DNA of 64,000 nucleotides from Grammothele lineata. Taxonomy: Eukaryota; Basidiomycota; Agaricomycetes; Polyporales; Polyporaceae. The notes under the pieces are model-generated. The model ran no database searches. It saw only the letters and a list, made by a program, of their open reading frames with translations, and was not told the origin of the DNA. Position 1 is the first letter of the stretch; every line of letters begins with the position of its first letter. Shown here piece after piece: positions 1 to 10,038 of the stretch. The stretch is from contig NDFF03000325.1 in NCBI GenBank assembly GCA_002150815.3, positions 62,001 to 126,000 on the forward strand, in the 5' to 3' direction. Both the position numbers and the translations under genes were made by a program.

Positions 1-1699
1 GTCCGGCTGCTCGAACGCGGCGAAGTGCCCGCCTTTGTCATGCTCGCCTCGGAATACCAGCTTCCCTAGCTGGTGTGCCCATCTAAGTGTTTACCATGCA
101 AAACAGGACGATGGGGGATTAGTAGACGTAGTGGACAGAGGAGAGGAATGCGTCGACCCACGATTTCGGCTGGCGGGCAACTTCCCCGGGGAAGTAGGAC
201 ACACCGACGGGAACCTTCGTCCACTTGACATCATCGAACGTCAAATAAGAAACGCCGCCCTTCGATTCCTCGTAGTAAATGCGTAGCGAAGCTGTCGGCC
301 CTGGACGGGAGAACCAATAGACGGAAATCCACTTGAGGACTGTAGGTCATGCAGGACCGTCAGCACACCCAACCCGTTACTGATAGTGCCCCCGAACGCA
401 CCTTCGTCGTCAGTCCAGGGATATCCGTCCGCCCAATCGACGAGCTTTTCGTAGATCCACGCGAGTAGGCCCACCGGCGAGTCTGCAAGGCCGTATCCGA
501 GCGTCTGGGGCTTCGTCGCCTGCTCGACCATATATCCGGCGCCTCGTTCAAAGAAGCGTTTCGTCCTCGCTCGGTTCTCCTTTGCGGCTCTAAATGAAAA
601 AGTAAACATGCCAAGGTAGAGGAGGGGGTGGGAGAAGAAGGTAGGTGTAGGTGCACTGCATAAGTAACAGCGAGACAGCACAAGCGTTTTAGGATCAGTC
701 TATGAGAGCTCCTATGTGTAGTATTGGACATAGAGGTACGTACAGCGGCATGTTGGTGTGCCAAGCCTTAACGTGTTTGTCCCCGTGTAGGGCGACATTG
801 TATGCGCCCACCTAGATCATGGGATATAATGTTAACAAGACTCCGGGCAACGACACCTCTGAGCGTGTCAGCGCGTTTAAGGCGACAGTGTTATAACGAT
901 ACATTGATGTTTCGTGAATAGATTGACGCACCAAATATCCCCAATCGCAGCCTTGGTAAACTGTGCGCATATCAAATGTGTCAGGAGACTCATTGATGCA
1001 TATACCACGAATAGAAACTCACCATATTCGGTATAGCCTAGCGCACACATCAACTTGTTGAAGGCCTGTGGGCGGAGACGGTGAGGTTTTGGTCCGAACA
1101 TTGTACAGCAAATGCTCAGGCTAATACCTCAGCATACTGAGGACAAGCAAAACCCTTTTTCTTCGGAGCTTCGGAGAATCCAAACCCGGGAAGGCTCGGA
1201 GCCACGACGTGAAAGCTAGGATGTTCGGTCGAGTTGTCTGTCAAGAGTAGGAGAATCTTCTCCACTTCAAGGAAGTACCCGGGCCCTATCGTCCACATTG
1301 CGCAAGTTATCGTTCAGCATGACTATATATACCGAGGCCCCGTTAACCGGAGTGAGAAAAGAACTCACAGCCATGTACGAACAGCAGGGGGATTGCATTT
1401 GGGCACTTGCTCCTCTTGTGTACATAGTGGATGTTGAGAGTTCCATGGCCTTCAACGTCTATGTCGCGCGTGAACATCGGAAGCTCGTTGATCTCCGCTT
1501 CGATCTTGCGCCAGTCAAAGTTGTTCTGCCAGCGGGCGACAAGACGCTTGATGTCGGCGAGGGGTGCGCCGTAATCCCAGCCAGCGCCATCGAGCTCGTC
1601 CGGGAAGCGAGCGAGCTCAAGCTTCTTGCGGAGCTGGTCGAGGTCAGCATCTGGCACAGCAATTTTGAAAGGTTTCTCTGAGGAGGCCGAGGACGACAT
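1..1699 (-). CDS. Epoxide hydrolase, alpha/beta-hydrolase fold (3' end outside window)
   Basis: Hydrolyses epoxides to diols through an Asp-nucleophile ester intermediate. The ATG is at 1699. Eight exons are inferred: 1369-1699, 1128-1285, 1023-1065, 932-960, 744-811, 402-589, 128-339 and 1-69 (continuing off the edge). Joined, they give the EHN N-terminal domain, the oxyanion motif HGWPG, the nucleophile motif QGCDWGY (Asp), the cap-region text [20 protein letters not shown] and the catalytic-His motif [15 protein letters not shown] at the window edge. All splice phases are consistent. The exon 7 donor (GTCTAC) is weak, so that boundary is the least certain. The fold and reaction are established for the family; the substrate is unknown. 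Only the extreme C-terminus is missing. Confidence 0.88.
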
Positions 1700-2104
1700 G
1701 GGTGACAGAGATTTCCGATAGAGATGGTGGGTCGTCGAGCGGTCGTGATGGTTGGAGAGAGACGTTGAAGGTAATGTATGCTTAGGTAGCCATGAGACCT
1801 GCGTTCATTCAATGACACAGTGACCGGGCCCGAAGGCTGATCTCATCGCCGGGCCCGGACGCGTTATGACTCGCAGCATTCCATCGCGTGCGATTTGCGG
1901 TGCCGTTGCCGCGACATTACGCAGATGCGTACCGAATCAGCATGAGCTTGTGCTATGAAGAAAGCAGAGACTAGCGCGCACATGACGCGACAGAGACTCA
2001 TATCGTTATTGCATGTGGGAGAAACAGTGGTGCTGTAGCGAGACGACAATGAATTGGGAGTCGTACACATCCCCAAGCTGCCCAGTCGGTACATTCGCCA
2101 CAAT

Positions 2105-2870
2105 TAGAAGTCGAAGGCCTGTGCGCGACGATGGTCGAACAGATCCTCGAGACGCGGTGGGGGAGAGCGAACTTGTGCTTGGGCACCAAGAGCTGCTTGG
2201 TGTAAGGACGGCGGATGTCCTCGTTCATCCCGATCTTGACGACATGGAGGATCTGGAATAAAGATTCACATGAGACAACGAACAAGAGAATGAATAGGAG
2301 CATGAATAGGCTGGCCGCAACTAGGCACGTACGTGAATGGACCGGAAGCGAGCGCCGCGCGACGGGTAGCCACGTCCTGGTAGAGCACCTTGACGGCATC
2401 TGCACAACTGAGCTCACGGAACTCCTTGTGCATGTTGTGGATGTTGGAGCGCGAAACGTAGCGGGGCAACATCAGGCCAGATAGCGGAGTTCTTGATCTT
2501 CAGTGGCTCCTTCGCATGAATCTAGACGACTACGTCCTGAGGACGGCGATTAGCTCCCACTCCACCTGCCACTTGAACGGCTGTAAGAGAATGTAATACA
2601 CACAACGTTGACTGCAATGATCTTGCGACTGGCTTTCTTGAACTTCTTCATCTCCCTGAAGAGGACACAAGCACACTGCAGATATGGGGGATGAGTTGCG
2701 CCACGCAGTATGCATTCAAAGTGAAAGCACACCTCAAGAAGTACCAGAACCGCGCGAGTTGGCGACAATCTCTTTCAGCGCATATATGCGCATACGGCAT
2801 ATCATGTGGTTGGGCTCATCCTTGTTGTAGAGGTGGAGGCGACCAATGACCTAGCATTTGTGGAAAGCCA
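2105..2870 (-). pseudogene. eL20 (RPL18A) ribosomal protein pseudogene, introns retained
   Basis: The minus strand keeps recognisable blocks of 60S protein eL20 in order: VIGRLHLYNKDEPNHM..CRMRIYA near 2790-2860, FWYFLR near 2735-2750, KKFKKASRKII near 2625-2655, SRSNIHNMHKEFREL near 2410-2460, VLYQDVATR near 2370-2400, RFRSIH near 2330, and DIRRPYTKQLLVPK..LPHRVSR near 2140-2225. The blocks lie in different frames. I see at least three frameshifts: before FWYFLR, between IKN and the Tyr-x-Ser-Arg-Ser motif, and before RFRSIH. GT-AG introns remain between blocks (for example 2235-2329), so this is a decayed DNA-level duplicate and not a processed copy. No first exon was recognised. A functional eL20 gene should exist elsewhere in the genome. 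Confidence 0.82.
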
Positions 2871-3362
2871 TCTGGAGGAGGGGTCAACCGCGTCAGATAC
2901 AGGTCCGTCATCCGAGTGCCAGGGTAGCCATCCAGCGGTGAATCTAGCGATTCCTGCGTAGTTTTGGCTTGAAGAGACAGCATAGAGGTATAAAGGGGCC
3001 TGCGACGGCAAAGAACACTCACTTGGAGGAAGAGTGCGACTTTCTCTTGAGTCGTTGGCGTCGGCGTTGGCGTTGTCGGCAGCGATTCTGTGCGCGCTCC
3101 CGACCATTGACACCTGAGCGCTTGCTCGGTGCACTGGCGCTTATAAGACTCCCTTGCGTCGGTCGTTCATGATCACTTATCGAGATGCTGTATCCTTCCA
3201 TCCGTCTCACTACTCTCCAAAATTCCATGTTGAATCTGACATGCTATCCTGTGTAAATAAGTTCAGGTATGCCGCAATTCTGACGCGTTGCGTCACTCTG
3301 AGTAACGCGACCAGATCCATTGTTGCCGTCATCAAACAAAATAGTTCAACATGCGTCTACTA

Positions 3363-5435
3363 TCATCTCGTGCGACGCCCTTTCCGCACAAGCTTCACGT
3401 ATTCCTCCATGCCCCCTTCAAGACGAAACAGTTTGCCCTTCCTGACCGCATACACCTCCTCCGCCACCTCCGACACGAAGAACTGATCATGTGACACGAC
3501 AATCACCGCTCCCGCGTATTCCTTCAGTGCCTCGATGAGGGCCTCCGTCGTGAGGTAGTCGAGGTGGTTGGTCGGCTCGTCCAGGACAAGAAGGTGCGGC
3601 GACGACCCAAACGTGTTCAGCGCAAACGCGACCCGGACCATCTGTCCTCCGCTCAGCGATCGGAGCGGCTGGACTGCAAGACTCCCTTTGAGGCCGAACT
3701 TTCCGAGGTGCGTGCGACACTCTCGTTCTCGGCGTTCCGGGTCCTTGTCGAGGATGAGCGAGAGCGCAGACGTCTGGTCCGAGTACTTATGCAGCTCGTC
3801 GACGTGGTGCTGCGTGAAATACCCGACCTTCGCCGTCGGGTGGCGGTTAATGTGCCCCTTGAAAGGCTGCACCTCCCCGACGAATGCCTTGATGAGCGTC
3901 GTCTTCCCGCTCCCGTTGGCCCCCACGATAGCGATGCGGGCGTCCTGACCGACGTTGAGCGTCACATCCGCAACGACTGCCGGCTTCTTCTTGTCATAAC
4001 CGACCGATACGGCCTCGACTTCGATGAGCGATCCGCTCTGACGAAGCGGCGTGGGGTCTGGGATGGTCCACTTTGGTGCGACCTCTGCCTGCTCGACCAC
4101 GATTTCCGCGCGCGCAGTGCTGTGGAAGCCCTGACGGTCGCGGCTAAGCTTGAACCGATGGCCCTTGTCGTTCACCTCCATGCCAGCTTGGTCGAGCTTG
4201 CGCTGTCGTGATGCTATCTGCGCTATCTTCTTGTCATCGCCCGCGCGCCGCGCCTGGACCATCGCGCCCTGCATGCCGCGCTCCGCCGCTGCGCGTTTCC
4301 GCTCGAGGGCGGCGGCCATGCGCGCCATATACTTCTGCTTCTCCTCTGTGTGCTCGAGGTATTCGTCGAAGTTGCCGACGTGGTACGCAAGGTTTTGGTC
4401 TTTGAAGATGATGATCTCTTCCGCGATAGCATTGAGGAACGCGCGGTCGTGCGAGACCGCGACGACGGTAGTGTCTCCGAGCGTCGTGAGGTAGTCTTGT
4501 AGCCATACGATCGCGGGGAGGTCGAGATGGTTCGTCGGCTCGTCGAGCAACAGGATGTCCGGGGCAATGTGCAGCGCGGCCGCGAGCGCGACGCGGATCC
4601 GCCATCCCCCTGAGAGCTCTCCGAGGGGGCGGTCGTGCCAGCTGGGTGGGAAGCGAAGCCCTACGAGGATCGCGCGGGCCTTCGCCTCCGCTGCCTCTTC
4701 TCCGTACTCGTGCAGCTCCATCGTGGCGAACAGCTCCCCGAGCATGTCCTGCGCGTCGACCGTCGCGCGCGTGACCTCACCTTGGGTGATCTCGTCCACG
4801 TAGCGGTCCTCGGCCTCCTCGACCAGCTTCTCCCGCTCGTTCAGCCGTCTCCGTGCGTCTGCTCCCCGCGTGCCGCTGCGTTCCAGCGCGACCTTCTCCG
4901 CTGCAGCCTTGTCCTCTCTGAGCCGCTCCAGTCGCACCTGCCGCACTGCCCGCGCCACCTCCGCCGGATCCTCCGCTTCCACCGCGCCCTGGAGAATCTT
5001 GAGCTCCCGCCGCATCCGTGCGCCCTTCTTGTCCGCATCGAGGACAGCTTGAACGACGGGCTTGCTCATGTCCGCGCCCTCGAGCTGCTCGACGTACAGC
5101 ACCCGGACGTTCGGCGGCACTCCAGCGAGCAGCCCGTGGCCCATCGCACGGAGAAGCGTAGACTTGCCGACGCCATTCGCCCCCACGAGCCCGTAGCGCA
5201 CACCACGGAAGAGGCGGAGGTGAGCGGAGGAGAGGAGGACACGTGGACCGATCGCGAGATGGACGTCCTTGAGGTCGATGTCGTTAGAGAGGGTCGTTAG
5301 AGTCTCCGTATGAAAGCGCGAAATCTGGGAAGTCGCTACGAGTGTAGCGTTCTCAACGCCGGGGATGCTGGACTTTGGAGTTCCTCCCGGGGTACCAGAT
5401 TTGGAGGATCCTTTGGATGATGCCTTGCGGGACAT
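3363..5435 (-). CDS. ABCF-family ATPase (soluble twin-ABC protein)
   Basis: Intronless, 690 residues. It has two ABC cassettes and no membrane segments. The first cassette has Walker A GANGVGKS at about residues 84-91, signature LSGGWRIRVALA and Walker B LLLDEPTNHLD. The second has GANGSGKT, LSGGQMVRVAFAL and LVLDEPTNHLD, followed by the SHDQFF switch. A charged, Arg/Ala-rich helical linker separates the cassettes. ABCF proteins act on ribosomes (ribosome biogenesis, translation control, rescue) and do not transport. The roughly 200-residue N-terminal arm of GCN20 is absent, and I cannot assign this to Arb1, Gcn20 or New1 with confidence. The first 40 residues are Ser/Gly/Thr-rich and probably disordered. 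The absence of introns is unusual beside its multi-exon neighbours. Confidence 0.93.
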   Translation of the reverse strand: MSRKASSKGSSKSGTPGGTPKSSIPGVENATLVATSQISRFHTETLTTLSNDIDLKDVHLAIGPRVLLSSAHLRLFRGVRYGLVGANGVGKSTLLRAMGHGLLAGVPPNVRVLYVEQLEGADMSKPVVQAVLDADKKGARMRRELKILQGAVEAEDPAEVARAVRQVRLERLREDKAAAEKVALERSGTRGADARRRLNEREKLVEEAEDRYVDEITQGEVTRATVDAQDMLGELFATMELHEYGEEAAEAKARAILVGLRFPPSWHDRPLGELSGGWRIRVALAAALHIAPDILLLDEPTNHLDLPAIVWLQDYLTTLGDTTVVAVSHDRAFLNAIAEEIIIFKDQNLAYHVGNFDEYLEHTEEKQKYMARMAAALERKRAAAERGMQGAMVQARRAGDDKKIAQIASRQRKLDQAGMEVNDKGHRFKLSRDRQGFHSTARAEIVVEQAEVAPKWTIPDPTPLRQSGSLIEVEAVSVGYDKKKPAVVADVTLNVGQDARIAIVGANGSGKTTLIKAFVGEVQPFKGHINRHPTAKVGYFTQHHVDELHKYSDQTSALSLILDKDPERRERECRTHLGKFGLKGSLAVQPLRSLSGGQMVRVAFALNTFGSSPHLLVLDEPTNHLDYLTTEALIEALKEYAGAVIVVSHDQFFVSEVAEEVYAVRKGKLFRLEGGMEEYVKLVRKGRRTR

Positions 5436-7089
5436 AACGATATCTACTAGCGGCCCTCGACGTCAGATCTCGCCCGAGAGGCAAGTCGAGCATCACATAG
5501 GTATTCTGCGGAAACACTCACGAGATTGGTTCAAGTGCTAGGGTCTGGATGCCAGCTAACGAAACGGTGTGAGTGTGGGGTTTGCTGCGTTCTCGCAGGA
5601 CCCGAGAGTCACACATCATAACGCTCCGCTACCGTGGACTTCGGTACCGAGAATATTCAGGGTGACTCTTTCCGCCGAAACGTCATCAGACAGCCTACAC
5701 CCCACAACGTGTACCCGCCAGAGATCACTCGTTTATACACAGAAAAATACTAACACCCAGGATCGAGAGGGCAAGAGCATTGAAGTCCAGGTACCAGTGT
5801 TTCTGACTCTCCACCGATCTCTCGGATCTGTGGGAATTTATACACAGCGTAAAGTTATCCCATCCCTCTGTTCCAGACCGATAATAGGCTCAATTGAGGA
5901 CTCAATGTTTCCAGACAATTTCCAGAGATACACTACAACAGTTAGAAGAATTGTCAGGACGAGCCGAAGTACACCCTACTGAGCACTTATACCTGTCGAC
6001 CCGTCCGACTTCCCAGTTGTCGTCATGTTATGTAGCGAGTTTGTTGACAGAAGCACTAGGCGGTGACTATGAGGACCCGAGAGATTCCAGTCTCCAGGTG
6101 ACCAGAGAGTAGAGGTGCGAGAATGGAGGGAGATGCGGGCAAGAGTCAAGGTCACGGGCTGCTGTGGCAACAAGGCTCCACGGTGCCACCGATTCGCCCG
6201 CCGCCCCTTCAATCGGGATTCGGGATCGTACATGCAATTAAGACCCATTCTAAGGATAGCTTTACAAGGATGTTGAAACGAGCGGTATACCACAGAGGAT
6301 AGCGCACGCTGTTGCCCTGCACTTTCTGTATTTTCCGACTTTCTGAATTTTTTCGCGCGTTTGGCGCTTTGGCAAACCGTCATTTCTAGCCTGCCCCGCG
6401 CTGTGCGGGCCTCCCGAACAGTGCAGTCTAAGGGTGGGCGCTTGAACTGCCTTTTTGAGCGTGCCGTCCGAGAGCCTGAGCGGCCCCCGTCCTGGGCCGC
6501 GAACGGCATGTCCTAGTCACCCAGACTCGGAAGCCATGTTTCAGCTTCGAATCTTTCCTCAGCTACGGCCACTTCTCCCGCCCGCAAGTCGACCCTCAGC
6601 GAGGGCGCTGGGCTGCCGAGCAAGATCGAGGAGATCTCGACAATCTTGGCACAAGTTGCAATCAGACAATTTTCACTAGTACGATATGGGTACGGCCTGC
6701 AATAGAGATACTACTACCCCCCTGCGTGTACAGGACGCCTTTGCCATTGGTACAAGTCTATTTCAATACCTGCCTAGCCGCGTTACTTATTCGAGACGAT
6801 TTCATTGCAGCGTCTATTTACCAGCCAATACACACCCGTTGTCTTTGCTGACGGCGACCCAGATGATAGAAGTCCTGCGTCGATTCCTTATGGTAGTCCA
6901 TCCACTTGACCGGCACTTTACATGAGAGCGTATAGGTCAATTACCACCGGTCGAAACTCCTTTATAATGCAGTCCGCCAATTACACTACAAATATAGCAA
7001 CGCGACGTACTTACACTAGCTCTGCTGTCCATTCACTCCACAATGACTGGCATGCATCCACACCCAAATTGTGAGCGGGAAGACGTCTA
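5436..7089. other. Intergenic region, no supported gene
   Basis: Only short overlapping ORFs without recognisable domains, and no convincing splice-linked reading frame. An AT-rich stretch (6660-7020) lies next to the 3' end of the Kelch gene. Confidence 0.5.
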
Positions 7090-8613
7090 TCAGTTGATCC
7101 TAAGCACCCAAAGCTCATCCGCGCGCTCGTTTGAAGAGAGCAAGCCCCCAAACATCACTACCTGCGTATGGCCCGCTTCGTCGAGCCACGAAGCCGACGG
7201 GAACCAGCCACGGCCCTGAGGTGGGCTGTTCGCCAAGTCGTCGCCGACAACTTCCAGCCTGTGCCACGCCCAACCGCTGTGGATGTCCCCGTCGCCACTC
7301 TTAGAGAGCAGCCAGACGTCGTCCAAGAAGTCGCCCGCGCCCGCGTGGCCGTCCGCCGCAGGCGCACTCTCCCCGTGGTAGAGCACGGCGAGCGCGCGGT
7401 CCAACCCGGGCGCGGACGACCGGAATGAGGTGAAGCCATGCACCGAGCGGGCGCACGGCCCGTTGCCCGCACCGTCTACGACGGGCCGTATGGTGACCCA
7501 TTTGTCTTCGGATATGACGTACTCGTGCTGACGTAAAGTGTTTGAACACGTGGAGTCGTCCGACTACCTACCTCTCCTCCCGTCCTCGCGATATCTTGAC
7601 GTGTACTCATCAAGAGCCCTTGGTATTTGGTACACATTGTCTCATACATCTTAAGAACATGTATGTACCTTCAATCTGGTACGAAACCATGAATTGGCAG
7701 TATGACGCCAAGAGCAAGTCGAGAGGGGTAGGTGGACAGACGACCAAGTGTTCAAACACTTTACGTCAGCACTAGTACACGTCGAGCTCGCCCGCGGTGG
7801 AGGGGAGCTCGTGCCCACAGAATCCTGAGTGCGCGAAGGCGTAAGGGTGCAGGACGGTAGCAGAGACGAGAGCCGGGACACTGACCGCCGTAGCGCAAGA
7901 GGACGTCCGTCCCTCCCGCGGTGGTAGTCGCGACCAGCGCGGTGCCACCGCGATCCGGTTCTGGGGCGGACGCGAGGGCCTTCCATTCGTGCGTTGCGAG
8001 GTCGTATGCGTGCAATGTACTGAGTCTGCCGCTTTGAGGACAGCCCGCGTGGACGTAAATACGACCCTACAGGCACTTAAGAAACGGCGCGACCATCAAG
8101 ATCTTAACCACTCACGTTATGCACTACCATTGTATGGTAGCTGCGCGAGGGGGGCGCTTGGTCTTGGTTCGCAGCCGCTATACGTTCCCACTGTACAGAC
8201 TGTTGCGTATCCTTGTCGGAGCCCAGGAACGTGACCTTCCACACACCCGTCTGGTGTGCATCCAGTGGGGCCATGTCTTTCCCTCCGCGACCCCCCCACA
8301 CCAAGAGCGCACCGTCATGCCAGACTGCGGTAGCTCCGACTCGAGGCTCAGGGAGCGCGTTGGGTGCGACGTGTGCAAAGGGCTCGGGGGAGAACTTGCG
8401 CCAGCTTCGGGAGAGGGCGTTCTTCGCAAGGTCAAAGACGTGGAGTGTGCCTCTCGGCGTGGTGTCATGTCCCACGCCGGTGTCGACAGGTGTGCGAGGG
8501 GCGAGTTCGCCGGCATAGACGACGAGGAGGCCGGCGTTGGTGACGGCGACTGCGTGCGATGAACGCGCGAGTAAGGGGGACTTTGAGAGAAGGGACCAGC
8601 GTGCTGAGGCCAT
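7090..8613 (-). CDS. Kelch-repeat protein, interrupted by a short inverted-repeat element
   Basis: Beta-propeller, probably a protein-interaction scaffold. The ATG is at 8613. Exons are 8116-8613, 7886-8066, 7781-7824 (up to the insertion) and 7090-7521, with stop at 7090-7092. Kelch-type blades are visible: SSHAVAVTNAGLLVVYAG, VGATAVWHDGALLVWGG, SYHTMVVHNGRIYVHAG, GTALVATTTAGGTDVLLRYGG and TQVVMFGGLLSSNERADELW. Between GELDVY and VISEDKW the reading frame hits a TAG at the edge of a 252 bp inverted-repeat element (7523-7774). The frame is restored either by deleting the element with one GTAC target copy or by splicing GTGTAC...CACGAG (intron 7522-7780, phase 0). If the element is not spliced, the product is truncated. 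Partner and role are unknown. Confidence 0.82.
7523..7774. mobile_element. 252 bp inverted-repeat element (MITE-like, candidate introner) inside the Kelch gene
   Basis: The left end, from 7525, reads GTGCTGACGTAAAGTGTTTG. The right end is its reverse complement, up to 7772. The perfect inverted repeat is about 25 bp, and weaker similarity continues inward to about 55 bp. The element is flanked by GTAC at 7519-7522 and 7775-7778, a possible 4 bp target duplication. Removing the element plus one GTAC restores an uninterrupted Kelch reading frame (ELDVY|VISEDKW). There is no transposase ORF. On the gene strand it carries GT at the start and AG at the end in phase 0, so it could be removed as an intron. 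Confidence 0.75.
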
Positions 8614-8696
8614 CGCTGAGAAGATGAACTGAGCGTCTTGGTGAGCGAGAAGCGGAGAAGCAAACCGCAGAGTGAGGGAAGGGGCCTCGTCTTATG

Positions 8697-8703
8697 TATA
8701 TAT
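8697..8703 (-). promoter_or_regulatory. TATA-like box of the Kelch gene
   Basis: TATATAT about 85 bp upstream of the Kelch start at 8613, the same spacing as other TATA boxes in this window. Confidence 0.45.
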
Positions 8704-8990
8704 CCATGTGGCTTCTGGCCGGGAGGGAGTGATCCTATAAGCAGAAACACCCAAGCACACGTTCAGAATAGCGTGCGCCGCCTCTCGCACGACGAGCACG
8801 GCGGTCAACCGTCAAGTCAAGGTCTATCCGTCCTAGATAACTTACGATTTTGCGGCTCTTTAGTATTGGCATCCAGGTGGAGGCCGAGGAGGTATCCGGC
8901 AACTTCCCACTTGGCGGGAGGAAACGAGTCAGAAGCGCTCTTGGCGGGCGCCTAGCACGAGTAGCCGATCCCGGGCCGGGATTACCGATC
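8704..8990. other. Intergenic region, no supported gene
   Basis: Upstream region of the Kelch gene. Nothing recognisable beyond the TATA-like box. Confidence 0.4.
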
Positions 8991-9135
8991 TTACGAGCCC
9001 TTTCGAAGTCACTGAAGCTTTGAAGTACTTGTTGTACTGCAGGAAAAACATAGCCGACGTAAATGCTTTCGGGGTATTCCTCCAGCGAGCAGACGACTTG
9101 GTCAGAGGGATTGGGGGTTGTGACGATTCTGCCGC
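8991..9135 (-). pseudogene. Fragment of the HNH-family gene found at 35.7-37.0 kb
   Basis: On the minus strand the frame PNPSDQVVCSLEEYPESI then YVGYVFPAVQQV closely matches residues 5-38 of the intact gene starting at 35694 (PNPSDQVVRSLEECPKSI then YVGYVFPAAQQV). The nucleotide match runs over about 100 bp and includes AACAAGT. It then breaks off into unrelated sequence, and no HNH domain follows. It is a truncated 5' copy of a dispersed gene family. Confidence 0.8.
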
Positions 9136-10038
9136 CACCTTTGGCAGACCGCGATCACGTGGAGCGACGCGTCGGAGGGCGCTTCTTCACTAAGTAGTGG
9201 TGGCAGACAACGCGGAGGGGAGGTACTGGCATACGCTCAACGTTCAACACCTATACCCAGATAACGTAATGGGACGCGATAGGCATCTCGGCGCGCCACG
9301 TTTAGGCCTGGCACACGCAGACTTGGTTTGGTCACCCGCGCCGGGGAGGTATGCATACGTACTTGGCAGGCCGCTGTCCTTACATCGGACATCGTGTCGT
9401 TCGTGCGCTCGGGTGGATGTCTGTCGACCGGCGCGGAACGTGTACGCGAAGCCCAGGCTCATCGATCTGCGCTGTGGCATGCTCTGCAACCCTCAGTACG
9501 TATGGATGTACGTGAAGACAGGCGGACCGCCAGGTGTGATTTCGCGATGTCCGTCCATCTTCCGCAGAGATCCTTTACGAAGATATGATAAGTTCGCCGA
9601 CGTCCACATTACACGAAACGAGCGCGACTCGGCATAACGCCTAGGGAGATTACATCATTCCAGCAAGACAAAAATCGTACAGCGAGTTCGCGAAGCAGAT
9701 CTGGGTCTATAGTCCGTTCGCGCATATCCAACATTCCGGTTCCAATCCGATCCAAGGCAATAACGTTACAGCGTCAAAGGTGAAAGGACGGAAGCTCAGA
9801 GGGAAGGGGGAAGGGAGAAGGGAGAAGGAAGACGAGAAGAGAGCCGAAGAGATTGTCTAAGGGCAAACGCATATCCGTGCGCGGCCGGGAGCGGCCAGGA
9901 ATTCCCCAGCCAGGAGGTACGCCCGGCCATCAACGCGCGTTCGACGCCACTACGGCTCCAGCGACGCGCACACGAGGTGAGGTGGGACTTGGAAGCCCAC
10001 AACCCTCGAGCATCGAGCGTGTGACCTGCGAAGCGTCG
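9136..10038. other. Intergenic region, no supported gene
   Basis: Short ORFs only. A purine-rich tract (AGGGAAGGGGGAAGGGAG type) at about 9800-9845 lies just beyond the 3' end of the coiled-coil gene. Confidence 0.4.

Noticed and set aside
9690..9760. tRNA-like B-box (GGTTCCAATCC)
   Set aside because: The box has a mismatch at an invariant position and I could not build an acceptor stem or A-box around it.
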